Shown: positions 1 through 9,195, numbered from the stretch's first letter. The stretch is DNA of 64,000 nucleotides from Alkalihalophilus pseudofirmus OF4 (GCF_000005825.2 NC_013791.2:1674001-1738000), one strand, 5' to 3'. Notes: generated by a model from the letters alone, not told the origin. Numbers and translations: made by a program.

Positions 1-2
1 GC

Positions 3-62
3 GAAAAAGCTCGAGGATCTTTTGTTGATTTAGCTATGTATTCTAGATTAAGAACGGACTGA
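3..62 (+). CDS. possible 3' end of a plus-strand gene
   Basis: The window opens inside an open frame that runs to a TGA at 60-62 and would give 19 C-terminal residues ending in LRTD. A second frame closes at a TAG at 31-33, so the correct frame cannot be decided from this window. No domain can be recognised in so short a piece. The only support is that the frame is open at the edge and that no gene follows it on this strand before the repeat array starting near 118. Confidence 0.2.
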   Translation, partial: EKARGSFVDLAMYSRLRTD

Positions 63-117
63 CCGATTTGTTTTTACTAAAAGTGACAGCAAGTATGTCG
101 ATACATGCCTATCTGCA

Positions 118-300
118 ATTGTATATTTTCAAGGCGTTTATGTGTTTATTACGAGCTTTTTTGCGTTGGATCATTGTTTATATGTGTCGATTGCAGAATG
201 AATTGCGCCAGTCTCAATGTATTGCGTCAATTCAACCACGTTATGCGTCGGTGTAGTAATGAATTGTATCTCTTTAAAAGTTCATTGCGTCACTCTAATT
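118..300 (+). repeat. 21-bp-period repeat array, copy A (9 units)
   Basis: Nine degenerate units of the type ATTGCGTCRRTTCA plus a variable tail. Taking the G of ATTG/ATG as reference, units sit at 121, 142, 163, 184, 205, 224, 245, 266 and 287, giving steps of 21,21,21,21,19,21,21,21. Unit 1 reads ATTGTAT, unit 7 ATGCGTC, unit 8 ATTGTAT and unit 9 ATTGCG. The array lies next to the terminator that closes the anti-sigma gene. Short reading frames across it have no ribosome binding site and are not genes. Confidence 0.85.
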
Positions 301-307
301 AAGCTCA

Positions 308-341
308 AAAAGGAACTGCATCCACCTTTGCAGTTCCTTTT
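308..341 (-). terminator. intrinsic terminator of the sigma/anti-sigma operon
   Basis: A 12 bp perfect stem (309-320 with 329-340) encloses an 8 nt loop and is followed on the minus strand by a T run. It lies 7 bp past the stop codon of the anti-sigma gene. Because A and T runs flank both sides it could also stop plus-strand transcripts. Confidence 0.85.
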
Positions 342-347
342 AACAAG

Positions 348-1637
348 TTATTTAATTGGTATCTCCACGCTCAAATCATACTCTTTCATAAAATGCATTC
401 CTTCGATGTGAAGTGCATCAGCATCTCCAGCTGTTTTGAATACAAGTGTCCGCAACTTCCACTCGTGCCCGTTTTCATCTGCCGTATACGTTTGATTAAG
501 GGTGGTCGATAAAGGAATTGATGCCTCTTCAGAAATGAGGGTTACTCCGTCTAATAATATATCATCTTCTGTAGCTATGATTAGATGAAGCTCGTCTTCT
601 GCTCGATTTATTTCTTTAATCCGCAGACGTTTACCATTCAAATCAATCGTTTCACCTACAAATGAATCCAAATCAACTCTCTGATTCAAACCATCATATC
701 CTACAAATCTTTTCATTTTCAGTTCCAATGTTTCAAGATTTTCTGGTAATGCATCATATCGAATATCAAAGGTATAGCCACGTATGTGAGAGCGGCTGCT
801 GCTTCCGGAGCGTATAACAGGTTTGCCGTTTGCTATTAGTTCGAGCCCCGCGAAATCCTGATTCAATCTTCCATAATTATCTACATTCAATTTCCCTTCA
901 ATAAACGTACTAGTCGGGGTGGCTGTTATTGATGTAAAGGTTATTTGACCTTGGTCCACTTTAAATGTTTCATTGATCGGCTGCTTGAGTTGTGTTTGCA
1001 TCGCTAGATTAGGGTTATACGGAAATGTTATCTTCTTCTCGATTAAAGGTGAATCTTCAATATATTCATGTAAAGTAAGTGTCAGATTTTTCGCAAAGCC
1101 GCTGACTGGATCAAATCTCATCAGTCCTTTTATTTCTGTATGATTCTCATTAAATGTGGAAGTTCCGCTGCTTGCATTTGAATTGGTTAGAAAGCCGCTG
1201 ATATGATGAAGATGAAGCGTGTGAATGGACTCCTCATCTAATCCCTCTTCATTTAAAACGGTGTAATACATTATGAGTTGGTTCGCATCAGTCATCACAC
1301 CATCAATCGTCAGGATAGAGCCGTCCTCTAAAACGATTTGTTCATCAACATTTTGCCCCATTCCTGCTTCATTTAACTGATTCAATGTGCCAGAATTAAG
1401 GTCGTCAAACCCTAAAAACTTCTTTCCGTAATAAGCAAAACCATTAAACTGATAACCTACAAGTACTATAAAAAAGAGTGCTGCAGCTGAGAGTCTCCAC
1501 ATCAGCTTCAAAGGGTTTGCTTTTTTAGGAGGTATGGTAGATAGAGCATCTCGCAGCCTTCCTTCTAATTCAGGCGGCGCTGTGGTAGATTGTAACTCTA
1601 TTTTTCTCTCTGATAATTGTTTTTCTAATTCATTCAT
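348..1637 (-). CDS. DUF4179-type anti-sigma factor
   Basis: A 429-residue protein with a short cytoplasmic N-terminus (about residues 1-47), one membrane segment (about 48-70) and a large extracellular part matching the DUF4179 type of Bacillus anti-sigma proteins. The ATG lies inside the end of the sigma factor gene (8 bp overlap), so the two are translationally coupled. Known members hold the partner ECF sigma factor at the membrane through the N-terminal segment and release it on a cell-surface signal. That role is inferred here from architecture and gene order; the signal cannot be read from the sequence. Confidence 0.8.
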   Translation of the reverse strand: MNELEKQLSERKIELQSTTAPPELEGRLRDALSTIPPKKANPLKLMWRLSAAALFFIVLVGYQFNGFAYYGKKFLGFDDLNSGTLNQLNEAGMGQNVDEQIVLEDGSILTIDGVMTDANQLIMYYTVLNEEGLDEESIHTLHLHHISGFLTNSNASSGTSTFNENHTEIKGLMRFDPVSGFAKNLTLTLHEYIEDSPLIEKKITFPYNPNLAMQTQLKQPINETFKVDQGQITFTSITATPTSTFIEGKLNVDNYGRLNQDFAGLELIANGKPVIRSGSSSRSHIRGYTFDIRYDALPENLETLELKMKRFVGYDGLNQRVDLDSFVGETIDLNGKRLRIKEINRAEDELHLIIATEDDILLDGVTLISEEASIPLSTTLNQTYTADENGHEWKLRTLVFKTAGDADALHIEGMHFMKEYDLSVEIPIK

Positions 1638-2166
1638 TCACTGCACCCCCTGCTTGCCTTCTGAGTTTTTTTAACCCCTCTGCCACTCTTGATTTGACGG
1701 TACCTACTGGAGCATTTGTGATCGTTGCAATCGTTTGATAATCCAGATCATGAAAGTACTTTAGTTCAATTGCTTCTCTTTGATGTTCATTGATATGGCT
1801 TAATAATTCTTGAATATCAAGCTGCTGTTCAATTTGGAAATAGGAATGTTGAATTTCTGCAGCTTGATCCTCTGCCTCTTGCCAATCATCTATCAATACC
1901 ATTTTCTTTCTCTTTGTTAGTGATGTTTTACAATGATTAACTAATATGGTTTTACTCCAACTGTAGAAAGTCTCGTTTTTCTGAAGTTGTTCAATCTTCT
2001 CATAAAGAATAACAATCATTTCTTCCATTGCATCCATTGCATCATGCTCATTCCCCATATAAGAGTATGCGAGGCGGTAGAAATCATCTTTTCTGGCCAT
2101 GATTAATTGAACTAATGCTTCCTTATTACCTTTTTTTGCTTTTGCTACAAGTTTCTTAACATTCAT
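1630..2166 (-). CDS. ECF-type RNA polymerase sigma factor
   Basis: A 178-residue sigma-70 family protein made only of regions 2 and 4. Region 2 covers about residues 20-85 (FYRLAYSYMGNEHDA, then a helix ending in ILVNHC). Region 4 covers about 118-172 with the helix-turn-helix core YQTIATITNAPVGTVKSRV. The start is supported by AGAGGTGAAGGA just before the ATG. It is the first gene of a two-gene operon with the membrane anti-sigma factor. Such pairs usually control their own promoter and a small envelope-stress regulon; which genes it reads here is unknown. Confidence 0.9.
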   Translation of the reverse strand: MNVKKLVAKAKKGNKEALVQLIMARKDDFYRLAYSYMGNEHDAMDAMEEMIVILYEKIEQLQKNETFYSWSKTILVNHCKTSLTKRKKMVLIDDWQEAEDQAAEIQHSYFQIEQQLDIQELLSHINEHQREAIELKYFHDLDYQTIATITNAPVGTVKSRVAEGLKKLRRQAGGAVNE

Positions 2167-2238
2167 TCCTTCACCTCTCTCAATACTATGACTCGCACAG
2201 CAGGTAAAAAGTTCATTTTTTTCTAAAAAATTTCAATA

Positions 2239-2265
2239 TAAAAAGCCCTTCATACGTGAAGGGCT
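2239..2265 (-). terminator. intrinsic terminator
   Basis: A 9 bp stem (2244-2252 with 2257-2265) with a TACG loop is followed by TTTTT on the minus strand. It ends the transcript of the 157-residue protein gene just upstream. Confidence 0.85.
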
Positions 2266-2270
2266 GATCA

Positions 2271-2744
2271 TTATTCGATTTCTTCCCACACAATTTCGAT
2301 TCCCCATTTTGAAGCGAGCTTTTCTAACTCTTTTTCATAATGAAGATAGCTTTCGTCAGCCGCAACAAACAATTCATCTGAATCCTCATTGCCTAAAAGC
2401 CAGCTCTCATTTGCTTCTATTAATAGCTTAAATGCTTGCGGCAGCATCGCATGTACGTTAAGAAGCTCTTCATTTGAATAGTTGTTTCGTAGTTCCTCTG
2501 ATTGAGAGACTAATTGTTCGAGTGAGAGGATCAGCTTCTCTTCAGTGAAAAGAGCTAATTCTTCTGGATCATCAATGTCCATTTCCTCTTGTATCAGCAT
2601 CAGATATTCATCTGTAATTCCTTCTGTTTCTTCTAAATAGGTGGTCATCAGAGCAGTTTTGCCAAAGAATGTTTGATAAAGAACATATCCTCCAATTAAA
2701 ACCATGATAACCGTCCCAATGCTGAATGTTACCTTTTTGTTCAA
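2271..2744 (-). CDS. membrane-anchored acidic protein, unknown function
   Basis: The start is a TTG preceded by GGGGATAGCAAG. The 157-residue product has an N-terminal hydrophobic segment (about residues 7-24) that could be an uncleaved signal anchor. An acidic, mostly helical extracellular domain follows, rich in Glu and Leu (for example ELALFTEEKLILSLEQLV). No cysteine pair or lipobox is present. It has its own terminator and stands alone between the sigma locus and the glycolipid-binding-like gene. I do not recognise the family and assign no function. Confidence 0.65.
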   Translation of the reverse strand: MNKKVTFSIGTVIMVLIGGYVLYQTFFGKTALMTTYLEETEGITDEYLMLIQEEMDIDDPEELALFTEEKLILSLEQLVSQSEELRNNYSNEELLNVHAMLPQAFKLLIEANESWLLGNEDSDELFVAADESYLHYEKELEKLASKWGIEIVWEEIE

Positions 2745-2841
2745 CTTGCTATCCCCTAACTACGTAAAGTGATTACTGCTTCACTCATTATAATGTGTCA
2801 GGAAGAATTTGTAATAGGGTGAATGGCCTATTTATTGTAAG

Positions 2842-3399
2842 TTACAGTAAACGTTCAAACAGCTTCGGAGACCGAAAGACTAAACCGTTGGTATCAACAC
2901 TTAATGTTTGTTCGAATCTTTTCCCACATTGATAGTGGAAATATCGTAAGCATCCATCTTGGTATAGGAATTTATAGGATTGTGGAATTTTTTTGATTTC
3001 AAGAGTAGGAAGGGAAATATAAACGACATCGATAAAGTAGTGATCACTTAATTTCCAGCTTAAGCGATTTATAGGCAAGGAATTAGAAAAGGGAGAGTTT
3101 GAAATGTCTATATCAATGGCACCTTTTAGCTTTTGTATAGAATTACCAGCTACATTAAACCAATTACCTTCACCGTCTGTACTTAGAATTAATTTATAGT
3201 AGTCATCCACACAGATCTCAACATTCCTTGTAATCCATTTTTCATCAAATTTAATAAAATAGTTGACCACATGGGCTTGTGCAGGGGATGTTGTTTCATA
3301 GATCATTGTGCCTTGGGCAGTTAACTCCGCATCTTCAGATGTTAATAAACAGCATTCAAAACCAAATTGTTTTACGTGCTTCCACATCACTTTTTCCAT
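2842..3399 (-). CDS. putative glycolipid-binding family protein
   Basis: A 185-residue soluble protein with no signal peptide or membrane segment. It begins after GAGAGGAG 7 bp upstream of the ATG. Length and sequence pattern (FECCLLTSEDAELTAQGTM near the start, LSVDTNGLVFRSPKLFERL at the end) resemble the putative glycolipid-binding family formerly called DUF1089. The sheet-rich body fits that family's barrel-like fold. It stands alone with no operon partner. The family name comes from remote fold similarity, so ligand and role are open. Confidence 0.7.
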   Translation of the reverse strand: MEKVMWKHVKQFGFECCLLTSEDAELTAQGTMIYETTSPAQAHVVNYFIKFDEKWITRNVEICVDDYYKLILSTDGEGNWFNVAGNSIQKLKGAIDIDISNSPFSNSLPINRLSWKLSDHYFIDVVYISLPTLEIKKIPQSYKFLYQDGCLRYFHYQCGKRFEQTLSVDTNGLVFRSPKLFERLL

Positions 3400-3624
3400 G
3401 GTTAGTCTCCTCTCAATTTTAAAACATACTTTGGAGAACTAAAACCGCTAATAGTATTAAGGAAGGGAGATGCTGGTATGAAGCTGATCTGCTAGGCTCT
3501 ATCACTATTCCTACAAACGTTAACGATTAAAGGTGTTATATCTTTTTACATGTGCTAAATTCTACTTCTTTCCTACATATTCTACCAAAAGTAACAATAT
3601 ACCTTTTTTAAAAATGAATTTTTC

Positions 3625-4167
3625 TTATCTGTTTTTCTCAATTAGATGCTGGATTGTCTGCAAATGACTGCCATCACTAGTTATTTCATATTGATCAAAA
3701 TGACTATCATTCATATAATAAGTAGTAGTCTTTGTCTGATATTGTCTATCCCCTAATTCATTTGTGATCACAAAAGTGATTGAGTATTTCAGAGGGTGCT
3801 CGTTATGGCGGGCTTCTTTTAATGTCATTTGATTTAAATCAGATAAGATTTTCTCGATTACATCCTTTTCTAATACGGTAAGGCTCACTTCTTTATCATG
3901 ATTGTCACCGGCCGTATCATAGGCGGCAAGTTCAATTTTTTCAATCGTAGAATTCTGGTTCATATGATTTGAAAATTCAGAAGTGAAGCTAGTGTAAGGA
4001 GCTTGAATGACAATAATTATTCCGCTTAAGACTATGAGCCCTACTATTGTAGCTAATAGATATCGACTCTTAATAAACAAGCTGAATAAGGCAGTTAAAC
4101 CCAAAACAGCTGCAGCTGCTAATATAAATGGAAATAGAGTCCAAGTGAGGTCAAAGAACAGATTCAT
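3625..4167 (-). CDS. two-helix membrane protein with extracellular domain
   Basis: The 180-residue product has two predicted membrane helices near the N-terminus (about residues 7-33 and 37-56). A soluble domain of about 120 residues follows and is probably extracellular. AATAGGAGG precedes the ATG. I see no known motif. The arrangement resembles small Bacillus cell-envelope proteins of unknown function. It is monocistronic, with the symporter pair transcribed upstream on the same strand but closed off by a terminator near 4209-4236. Confidence 0.6.
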   Translation of the reverse strand: MNLFFDLTWTLFPFILAAAAVLGLTALFSLFIKSRYLLATIVGLIVLSGIIIVIQAPYTSFTSEFSNHMNQNSTIEKIELAAYDTAGDNHDKEVSLTVLEKDVIEKILSDLNQMTLKEARHNEHPLKYSITFVITNELGDRQYQTKTTTYYMNDSHFDQYEITSDGSHLQTIQHLIEKNR

Positions 4168-4202
4168 AAGTCACACCTCCTATTTTATTAAAACTTTCAG
4201 CT

Positions 4203-4236
4203 CAAAAAAGACGACAAACGTGTATGGTTGTCGTCT
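4203..4236 (-). terminator. intrinsic terminator of the symporter operon
   Basis: A 9 bp stem (4209-4217 with 4228-4236) is followed on the minus strand by TTTTTT. It ends the transcript carrying the symporter and its small partner. Confidence 0.8.
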
Positions 4237-4320
4237 ACATTTCTCTTTAATTTTATAGGATATGCATGCACCTTTCAAATATTTCCTGATTCATTTTTGT
4301 TAGATATCAAAATACTTTTA

Positions 4321-4563
4321 TTAAACATTTTCAGATCGCTTTTTCTCTAAAAAATATTCAACCCATGGACGAACGGCGGTATATATGCCGGCGGTTAATA
4401 ACCAGATAAATGCAAGATAGGTCCAGCCTTGAAAGAATTGCAGGCTATAATTATAACCTGTTACAAACATCACTCCCGGAAAAGCAAATATGAGTATAAA
4501 TGTTAACGCTAAAGCCCAGCGAGTACACAGCTTTGCATCTTTAATCAGCTGCTTATCATTCAT
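4321..4563 (-). CDS. small membrane partner of the sodium:solute symporter
   Basis: An 80-residue protein with two membrane helices (about residues 15-36 and 46-65), basic near the N-terminus (KDAKLCTRW) and at the C-terminus (EKKRSENV). Size, topology and position directly behind a sodium:solute symporter fit the small accessory subunits found with that transporter family. Its ribosome binding site AAGGAGG lies inside the last codons of the symporter gene, 3 bp upstream, which implies translational coupling. It may help fold or stabilise the carrier; this is inferred. Confidence 0.7.
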   Translation of the reverse strand: MNDKQLIKDAKLCTRWALALTFILIFAFPGVMFVTGYNYSLQFFQGWTYLAFIWLLTAGIYTAVRPWVEYFLEKKRSENV

Positions 4564-4566
4564 TTC

Positions 4567-6111
4567 TTACACAACCTCCTTCTTAGCAACCACAATTAAT
4601 TCTTCTTGTTCATCATCAAAGCTTTTGAAAGAATCTTTCATTGCTTCAAAGTCAAATTGTTCATTAGACATAAGCGCATGGCCGATTGAAATGACACCGC
4701 TGACGATAAAGACAGTCAGGTTGCCGAACAGCATAGAATGAAGATGGCCAAGTGATTCAACATTTATTGCACCATGCATAACATATGCAGAAACATTCCA
4801 GACAGTCACTCCAGAGACCATACCGAGTAATGCCCCCCAGAAGCAGCCATTATTCGTTGCTCGCTTCCACAATAGGCCGATCGTTAATGGAATGACCGCA
4901 CCACTAACAAAGATCCCCATTGCCATATAGACGAAACCAAGGCCTATACCGATACTAAATAGCAATATAGAAAAGAAACCCATCGCTAAACCGAAACTTA
5001 ACGTAACGATGCGAGATACTTTTAAAGTCTTTGCACTGCTTGCTAACGGGTTTATTGATTTACGGTAAATATCTGTGACAATAATATTCGTAATGGCTGT
5101 TAATTCAGCAGCTCCTGTTGACATGACAGCCATAAACAGCATCACTAAAAATAAAATTGAGCCAACCGTTCCCAGTACATGAGCTGCCATTAATGGTGCT
5201 GATGCATCCGGGTCCCCTACATTTAAACCTAAGCCGGCAGCGGTTACACCGAGGAATGTAGCGATAGCAAAAGGAATGGAAAACCAAGCAATCCCACCGT
5301 AAATGTATGCTTTAGAAGCGGCACTGTCCTTACTTGCAATGGCTCGCTGCCAGTAAGATTGATCAACAAATACGGTTCCGAAGTTTCCTATAATGTTGAT
5401 CATTCCAAATAATAAACCTGGAATCGACGCCATTGTCAGCATTTGCTGTGATTCAGGAAGAGAACGTAACCCCTCATATACGGTTTGAACACCGAATTGC
5501 ATATAAACTGCAGCAGCAAAAATCGTTAAGATAACAAAAATCATGACTGTGTTTAAATAATCGGCAATAAATGAAGCTTTCAAGCCGCCAATCATTGTAT
5601 AGATGGTGAAGGTTAAAGGAATTAAAAAGGCCGCTATGTAAATATTCATTCCAGTTAATGAGTTAAGAGCGATAGCCCCTCCTAAAATAACCATGGATGT
5701 TACAATTATGTTGGTCATTAAGGCAAAAACCATCATTAATTTATGATTATTCTTGTCAAAACGTTTTCCGATAAATTCAAGAAACGTGTGAGCTTTAGGT
5801 GCTTTCCGTTTTAAGTGAATCGCAACGATTGCAAATAACAATACTTGAATACAAGCACCAGCTGCATACCAATAAGGACCGCTTATTCCGTATTGAAAAC
5901 CTGTCGATGATGACATCATTAATGTGGCTGCCCATGTCCAAGCGGCAATAATAGATGCGCTTGCCAGTCCTACACCAACATTCCTGCCTGCCGTGCTGAA
6001 TTGTTCCGCTGTCATAGCAGTCTTTCGTCTGCGCTGCATTACAATGGTCAAGATGGTAAAAAAACTGCCAAAAATGAATAAAATCAAATACCCCGTGGAC
6101 GTTGATAACAT
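4567..6111 (-). CDS. sodium:solute symporter (SSS family)
   Basis: A secondary transporter of 514 residues with about 13 membrane helices. Family hallmarks include AGRNVGVGLASASIIAAWTW near residue 40 and the GGLKASFIADYLNT segment, both typical of the SSS family that imports urea, proline or carboxylates with sodium. An ATG 30 bp upstream is open, but GGAGGAG lies ideally before the ATG at 6111, so that start is chosen. It forms a coupled operon with the 80-residue protein. The substrate cannot be told from sequence; the urea-carrier branch looks closest. Confidence 0.85.
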   Translation of the reverse strand: MLSTSTGYLILFIFGSFFTILTIVMQRRRKTAMTAEQFSTAGRNVGVGLASASIIAAWTWAATLMMSSSTGFQYGISGPYWYAAGACIQVLLFAIVAIHLKRKAPKAHTFLEFIGKRFDKNNHKLMMVFALMTNIIVTSMVILGGAIALNSLTGMNIYIAAFLIPLTFTIYTMIGGLKASFIADYLNTVMIFVILTIFAAAVYMQFGVQTVYEGLRSLPESQQMLTMASIPGLLFGMINIIGNFGTVFVDQSYWQRAIASKDSAASKAYIYGGIAWFSIPFAIATFLGVTAAGLGLNVGDPDASAPLMAAHVLGTVGSILFLVMLFMAVMSTGAAELTAITNIIVTDIYRKSINPLASSAKTLKVSRIVTLSFGLAMGFFSILLFSIGIGLGFVYMAMGIFVSGAVIPLTIGLLWKRATNNGCFWGALLGMVSGVTVWNVSAYVMHGAINVESLGHLHSMLFGNLTVFIVSGVISIGHALMSNEQFDFEAMKDSFKSFDDEQEELIVVAKKEVV

Positions 6112-6260
6112 AAACTCTCCTCCAATTTTTTTAATCGTCATACCGCTCTTTAAAATGTCTGATAATTTAAAATACTTCTAATGGAGTTTAGTATACGAAT
6201 GATTGGAAGTTAATTCAAATGGTGTGTCAGGTTTCATAACATGGTTTTTTTGGTGCTAAT

Positions 6261-6291
6261 AAAAATAACGGTGCTAGAATTCAGCACCGTT
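6261..6291 (-). terminator. intrinsic terminator
   Basis: An 8 bp stem (6268-6275 with 6283-6290) is followed by TTATTTTTATT on the minus strand. It ends the transcript of the 75-residue membrane protein. Confidence 0.75.
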
Positions 6292-6378
6292 ACGTTTCAT
6301 AAATCCTTATTCAATTATGACTCCCTGAAATCGAAAAACTTGTTGTATGGATCCAAAAATATTCCTATGTATACACTT

Positions 6379-6606
6379 CTAGGACAAATAATCTTTAAAA
6401 CGATCCATGTTCATATAGAAAACAACAGATAATATAAGGAAAAAGATCGGAGAACCTAAAAGCACAAGAAAAAAGATATTTAACCCCGAAGGAAGCCCCA
6501 CACCTTGAGACATAAAGGAAAGAAGGATATTTTCCCCAACAAGCACAATGATACAAATGAGCATGGTTGTTAGAAAAGCAGCAAATACCGATTGAATCAA
6601 TTTCAT
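6379..6606 (-). CDS. small two-helix membrane protein, unknown
   Basis: A 75-residue protein with two hydrophobic helices (about residues 8-30 and 43-65) and short charged ends. The ATG follows GAAAGGGCG at suitable distance. A terminator follows about 90 bp downstream. No family is recognised. It stands alone, and no function is proposed. Confidence 0.55.
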   Translation of the reverse strand: MKLIQSVFAAFLTTMLICIIVLVGENILLSFMSQGVGLPSGLNIFFLVLLGSPIFFLILSVVFYMNMDRFKDYLS

Positions 6607-6763
6607 GTAAAACGCCCTTTCAAGTTAAACAGGGACATACATCCAATATTCTATAAAAACAAACATTATATGTCCTTATTCATCATTACTTTAACCTTAA
6701 CAAAAAAACATAAAATACAATAGAGGTTTTACTTACCGCTCTTTAATCTCTTAAGACATTACA

Positions 6764-6818
6764 TAAATAAAACCCTAAAGCACGCTGGGGATTTAACCTG
6801 TTTAGCGTGTAAGGGTTT
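6764..6818 (-). terminator. intrinsic terminator of the sda-like gene
   Basis: A long imperfect hairpin. The outer arms 6770-6776 and 6812-6818 and the inner ACGCT/AGCGT arms pair, followed on the minus strand by TTTTATTTATG. It lies 73 bp beyond the stop of the Sda-like gene. Confidence 0.65.
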
Positions 6819-6890
6819 AATTGATTTGAGGAGCTTTGTAGCAGAAATATAAAGGTGTATGCTTTCGAAGTTTCTTAGACTGCGGCTCTT

Positions 6891-7058
6891 TTACTTTAAG
6901 TCATCTTTATGAATTCCACGTATTTCAAGTTCCTCTTCTAATAAGGAGATAAATGTATGATCAAGACCTTTTTTCAGGGACATATGATGTGCTTCTAATA
7001 AGAAGTCATCACTGAAATTTTCAAAAAACCTTCTTGAATACTCTTCATTATTAAACAT
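6891..7058 (-). CDS. sda: Sda-like sporulation histidine kinase inhibitor
   Basis: A 55-residue protein matching the Sda family. The core FSDDFLLEAHHMSLKKGLD followed by FISLLEEELEIRGI is the two-helix hairpin with which B. subtilis Sda blocks the sporulation kinases KinA and KinB when replication is disturbed. An upstream TTG is open, but GGAG lies 9 bp before the ATG at 7058, so that start is chosen. It is about ten residues longer than B. subtilis Sda, the extra being the N-terminal MFNNEEYSRR. In B. subtilis the gene is DnaA-controlled; I did not find a clear DnaA box here. Confidence 0.75.
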   Translation of the reverse strand: MFNNEEYSRRFFENFSDDFLLEAHHMSLKKGLDHTFISLLEEELEIRGIHKDDLK

Positions 7059-7086
7059 GTATGTTAGCTCCAACTCCCTTGTAACC

Positions 7087-7809
7087 CTAGATATACTGAA
7101 GATTCTTGGTGCTTGGCCATTTTATGATATGTTCAAATAATTGTACGAGTTCTTGCAGGTGATGAATTCCGTTCTCTATTTCCTTATAAGCTGCTGTTCT
7201 ATAGGTGCTCCAAGCAATGGTTTTAGCTTGATTGTAAACAAATGAAGCAGCGGAAGCTCCTTCTATTCGTTTGATATACTCTTTTTCTTCTAATATAAGC
7301 ACATATCTTTTTACTGTAGGGGTAGTGGTATGAAATCCATACAGCCTTTTAATTTTCTTTTCAATTTCCGTGATCTTTAACGGAATTTCTTCATTTTTAA
7401 AGATCAGTAAAATATAAAAAGGAATAACATGAGCATAATTAAGATATTGAGACATAAATGCATAATTCGTAAGCTTACTCACCCTGGCACGTTTTGATTC
7501 GAGTAAAGGCTTGAGGGTATGAATATGCCTTTTCACTTCTTCGGTCCAATCAGTGGCCTGAGTTATAAGATAATTACGGCCTAAGGGAGTTAGTCGATAG
7601 GATTGATTTCCTGATGAACTCCCATAGGCTGGTTCTATGTACCCTTGATTTAATAACGATATATAACAGGACTTTTCAATTTTAGGTGAAGGCGGCTGTA
7701 GAAATGTGGATGAACTACTTTGATACAAATTTACGTAAAAAGTGGATCCAAAGGCGACTTTAGCAAGGATAAAGTATCTTTGAAGCCTTCTTATTTGTAA
7801 ATTTTCCAT
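7087..7809 (-). CDS. winged-helix regulator-like protein (PadR-like)
   Basis: A 240-residue soluble protein preceded by AGGAGAGGGG. The N-terminal part (about 1-95) has features of a winged-helix domain, including a short hydrophobic helix pattern and YRLTPLGRNYL, a wing-like motif seen in PadR-type regulators. The second half contains another helix-turn-helix-like stretch, IEKKIKRLYGFHTTTPTVKRY followed by LEEKEYIKR, then a C-terminal helix. It lies 28 bp upstream of the sda-like gene on the same strand, so the two could be cotranscribed. Family assignment is tentative. Confidence 0.5.
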   Translation of the reverse strand: MENLQIRRLQRYFILAKVAFGSTFYVNLYQSSSSTFLQPPSPKIEKSCYISLLNQGYIEPAYGSSSGNQSYRLTPLGRNYLITQATDWTEEVKRHIHTLKPLLESKRARVSKLTNYAFMSQYLNYAHVIPFYILLIFKNEEIPLKITEIEKKIKRLYGFHTTTPTVKRYVLILEEKEYIKRIEGASAASFVYNQAKTIAWSTYRTAAYKEIENGIHHLQELVQLFEHIIKWPSTKNLQYI

Positions 7810-8175
7810 ATACTTGACCCCTCTCCTAATTTAATCATTAAATGACAGTAATGATGATTATACCTTAGGAAGCTTACTATTTATCTACCCAAATTCAAGT
7901 GAAGTAAACCCATTAAAACCATCTTTTTCCAAATCTATTCGAATTTTCAGTTTATAGATGTATCTTATATAAGCATATCAACCATGTCTATACAATTGGT
8001 GTCCATTTCAGCTCCGAAATTCGACCTCTCAAACAACGTTTACTCCTTTTTATACGGCTTTTCCCCCATTCCAGCTAATAACGATAATTGTCCTGATTCT
8101 TATTGTTCTATCCATTTAAATGAAGTAATTTAGCTGATATTGGGGATACTAAGGGTAGGAATGGAGGGAATTAAA
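7810..8175. other. intergenic region between divergent genes
   Basis: About 365 bp separate the winged-helix gene (minus) from the DUF3231 gene (plus). It must hold both promoters. I see no hairpin, repeat or reading frame with a ribosome binding site other than AGGAATGGAGGG in front of the GTG at 8176. Confidence 0.5.
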
Positions 8176-9195
8176 GTGAAGAATGATAAAGAGCTTAGGT
8201 TAACTTCTTCAGAGTTAATGAACTTGTGGACACAATATTTAAATGATTCAGCTGCCTCTCAAGTTCTGCATTATTACTTGGAACATGTAGAGGATGAAGA
8301 AGTAAAGAAAGTACTTAAAAAGGCGTTAAACAGCACCACATTACACGTAGAATTTATTGAAAAGCTATATAAAAAAGAAGGTATTGCTAAGCCTATAGGT
8401 TTTTCTGAAAACGATTTAGTAATGGGTGCACCTAGATTGTTTTCAGATACGTTTTATATTTATTACCTTCTACATCTATCCACATTAGGAATGGCTGCTG
8501 GCGGGGTTGTCATAAGCACTTCTAGCCGTACAGACATTGTAGAATTTTTCAGAAAAGTAACTCGGGATGCAGAGGATCTTCACTGTTTAATTAAAGAAGT
8601 GACAAAAGCAAAAGGTATACATAACAGACCCCCTTACATTCCGTATCCTAAAGAAGCTGTGATGGTAGAGGATCAAGATTATCTAGGAAGCATGTTCGGT
8701 AAACAAAGGCCTCTTAATACAGTTGAATTAACTCACATCTTTACGAATATACAAACGAATACAATAGGTAAGACTTTAATGGTTGGGTTCTCACAGGTTT
8801 GTCATTCTGATAAATTACGCAGCTATATTTTACGTGGGAAAGACATTGCTAATAAGCAGGTAGCCATTTTTAGAAAGCTGCTTGAAACAAATGATATTCC
8901 TGTTCCAAGTCCATGGGATTCTGCTGTAACTGAATCAACAGTTGCCCCTTTCTCTGATAAACTAATGCTGTTTCACATTACGGCGATGTCCGCTGCAGGT
9001 ATAGGTAATTACGGGGCAGCCATGGCTGCTAGTCCTAGAAAAGATATTGGCCTCAAATACGCTAGGTTATTAATGGAAATCTCTCTTTATGCTGAGGACG
9101 GTGCCAATTTAATGATTGAAAATGGCTGGTTAGAACAACCCCCACAAGTACCAGACCGCAATGAATTGGCTAATAAGTCAAAAGGGTATGAATAA
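8176..9195 (+). CDS. DUF3231 family protein (tandem ferritin-like bundles)
   Basis: A 339-residue protein built from two similar halves of about 165 residues, each beginning with a helix like LTSSELMNLWTQY or LNTVELTHIFTNIQ. This is the pattern of the Bacillus DUF3231 family, thought to form two four-helix bundles. The GTG at 8176 is chosen because GGAGGG lies 7 bp upstream; an upstream in-frame TTG lacks a site. The C-terminus overlaps the next gene by 8 bp. Members are often linked to spores, but a biochemical role is not established. Confidence 0.85.
   Translation: MKNDKELRLTSSELMNLWTQYLNDSAASQVLHYYLEHVEDEEVKKVLKKALNSTTLHVEFIEKLYKKEGIAKPIGFSENDLVMGAPRLFSDTFYIYYLLHLSTLGMAAGGVVISTSSRTDIVEFFRKVTRDAEDLHCLIKEVTKAKGIHNRPPYIPYPKEAVMVEDQDYLGSMFGKQRPLNTVELTHIFTNIQTNTIGKTLMVGFSQVCHSDKLRSYILRGKDIANKQVAIFRKLLETNDIPVPSPWDSAVTESTVAPFSDKLMLFHITAMSAAGIGNYGAAMAASPRKDIGLKYARLLMEISLYAEDGANLMIENGWLEQPPQVPDRNELANKSKGYE

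Noticed and set aside
68-411. Three overlapping plus-strand reading frames across repeat copy A
   Set aside because: They have no ribosome binding site, overlap each other and arise because a 21 bp period keeps frames open.
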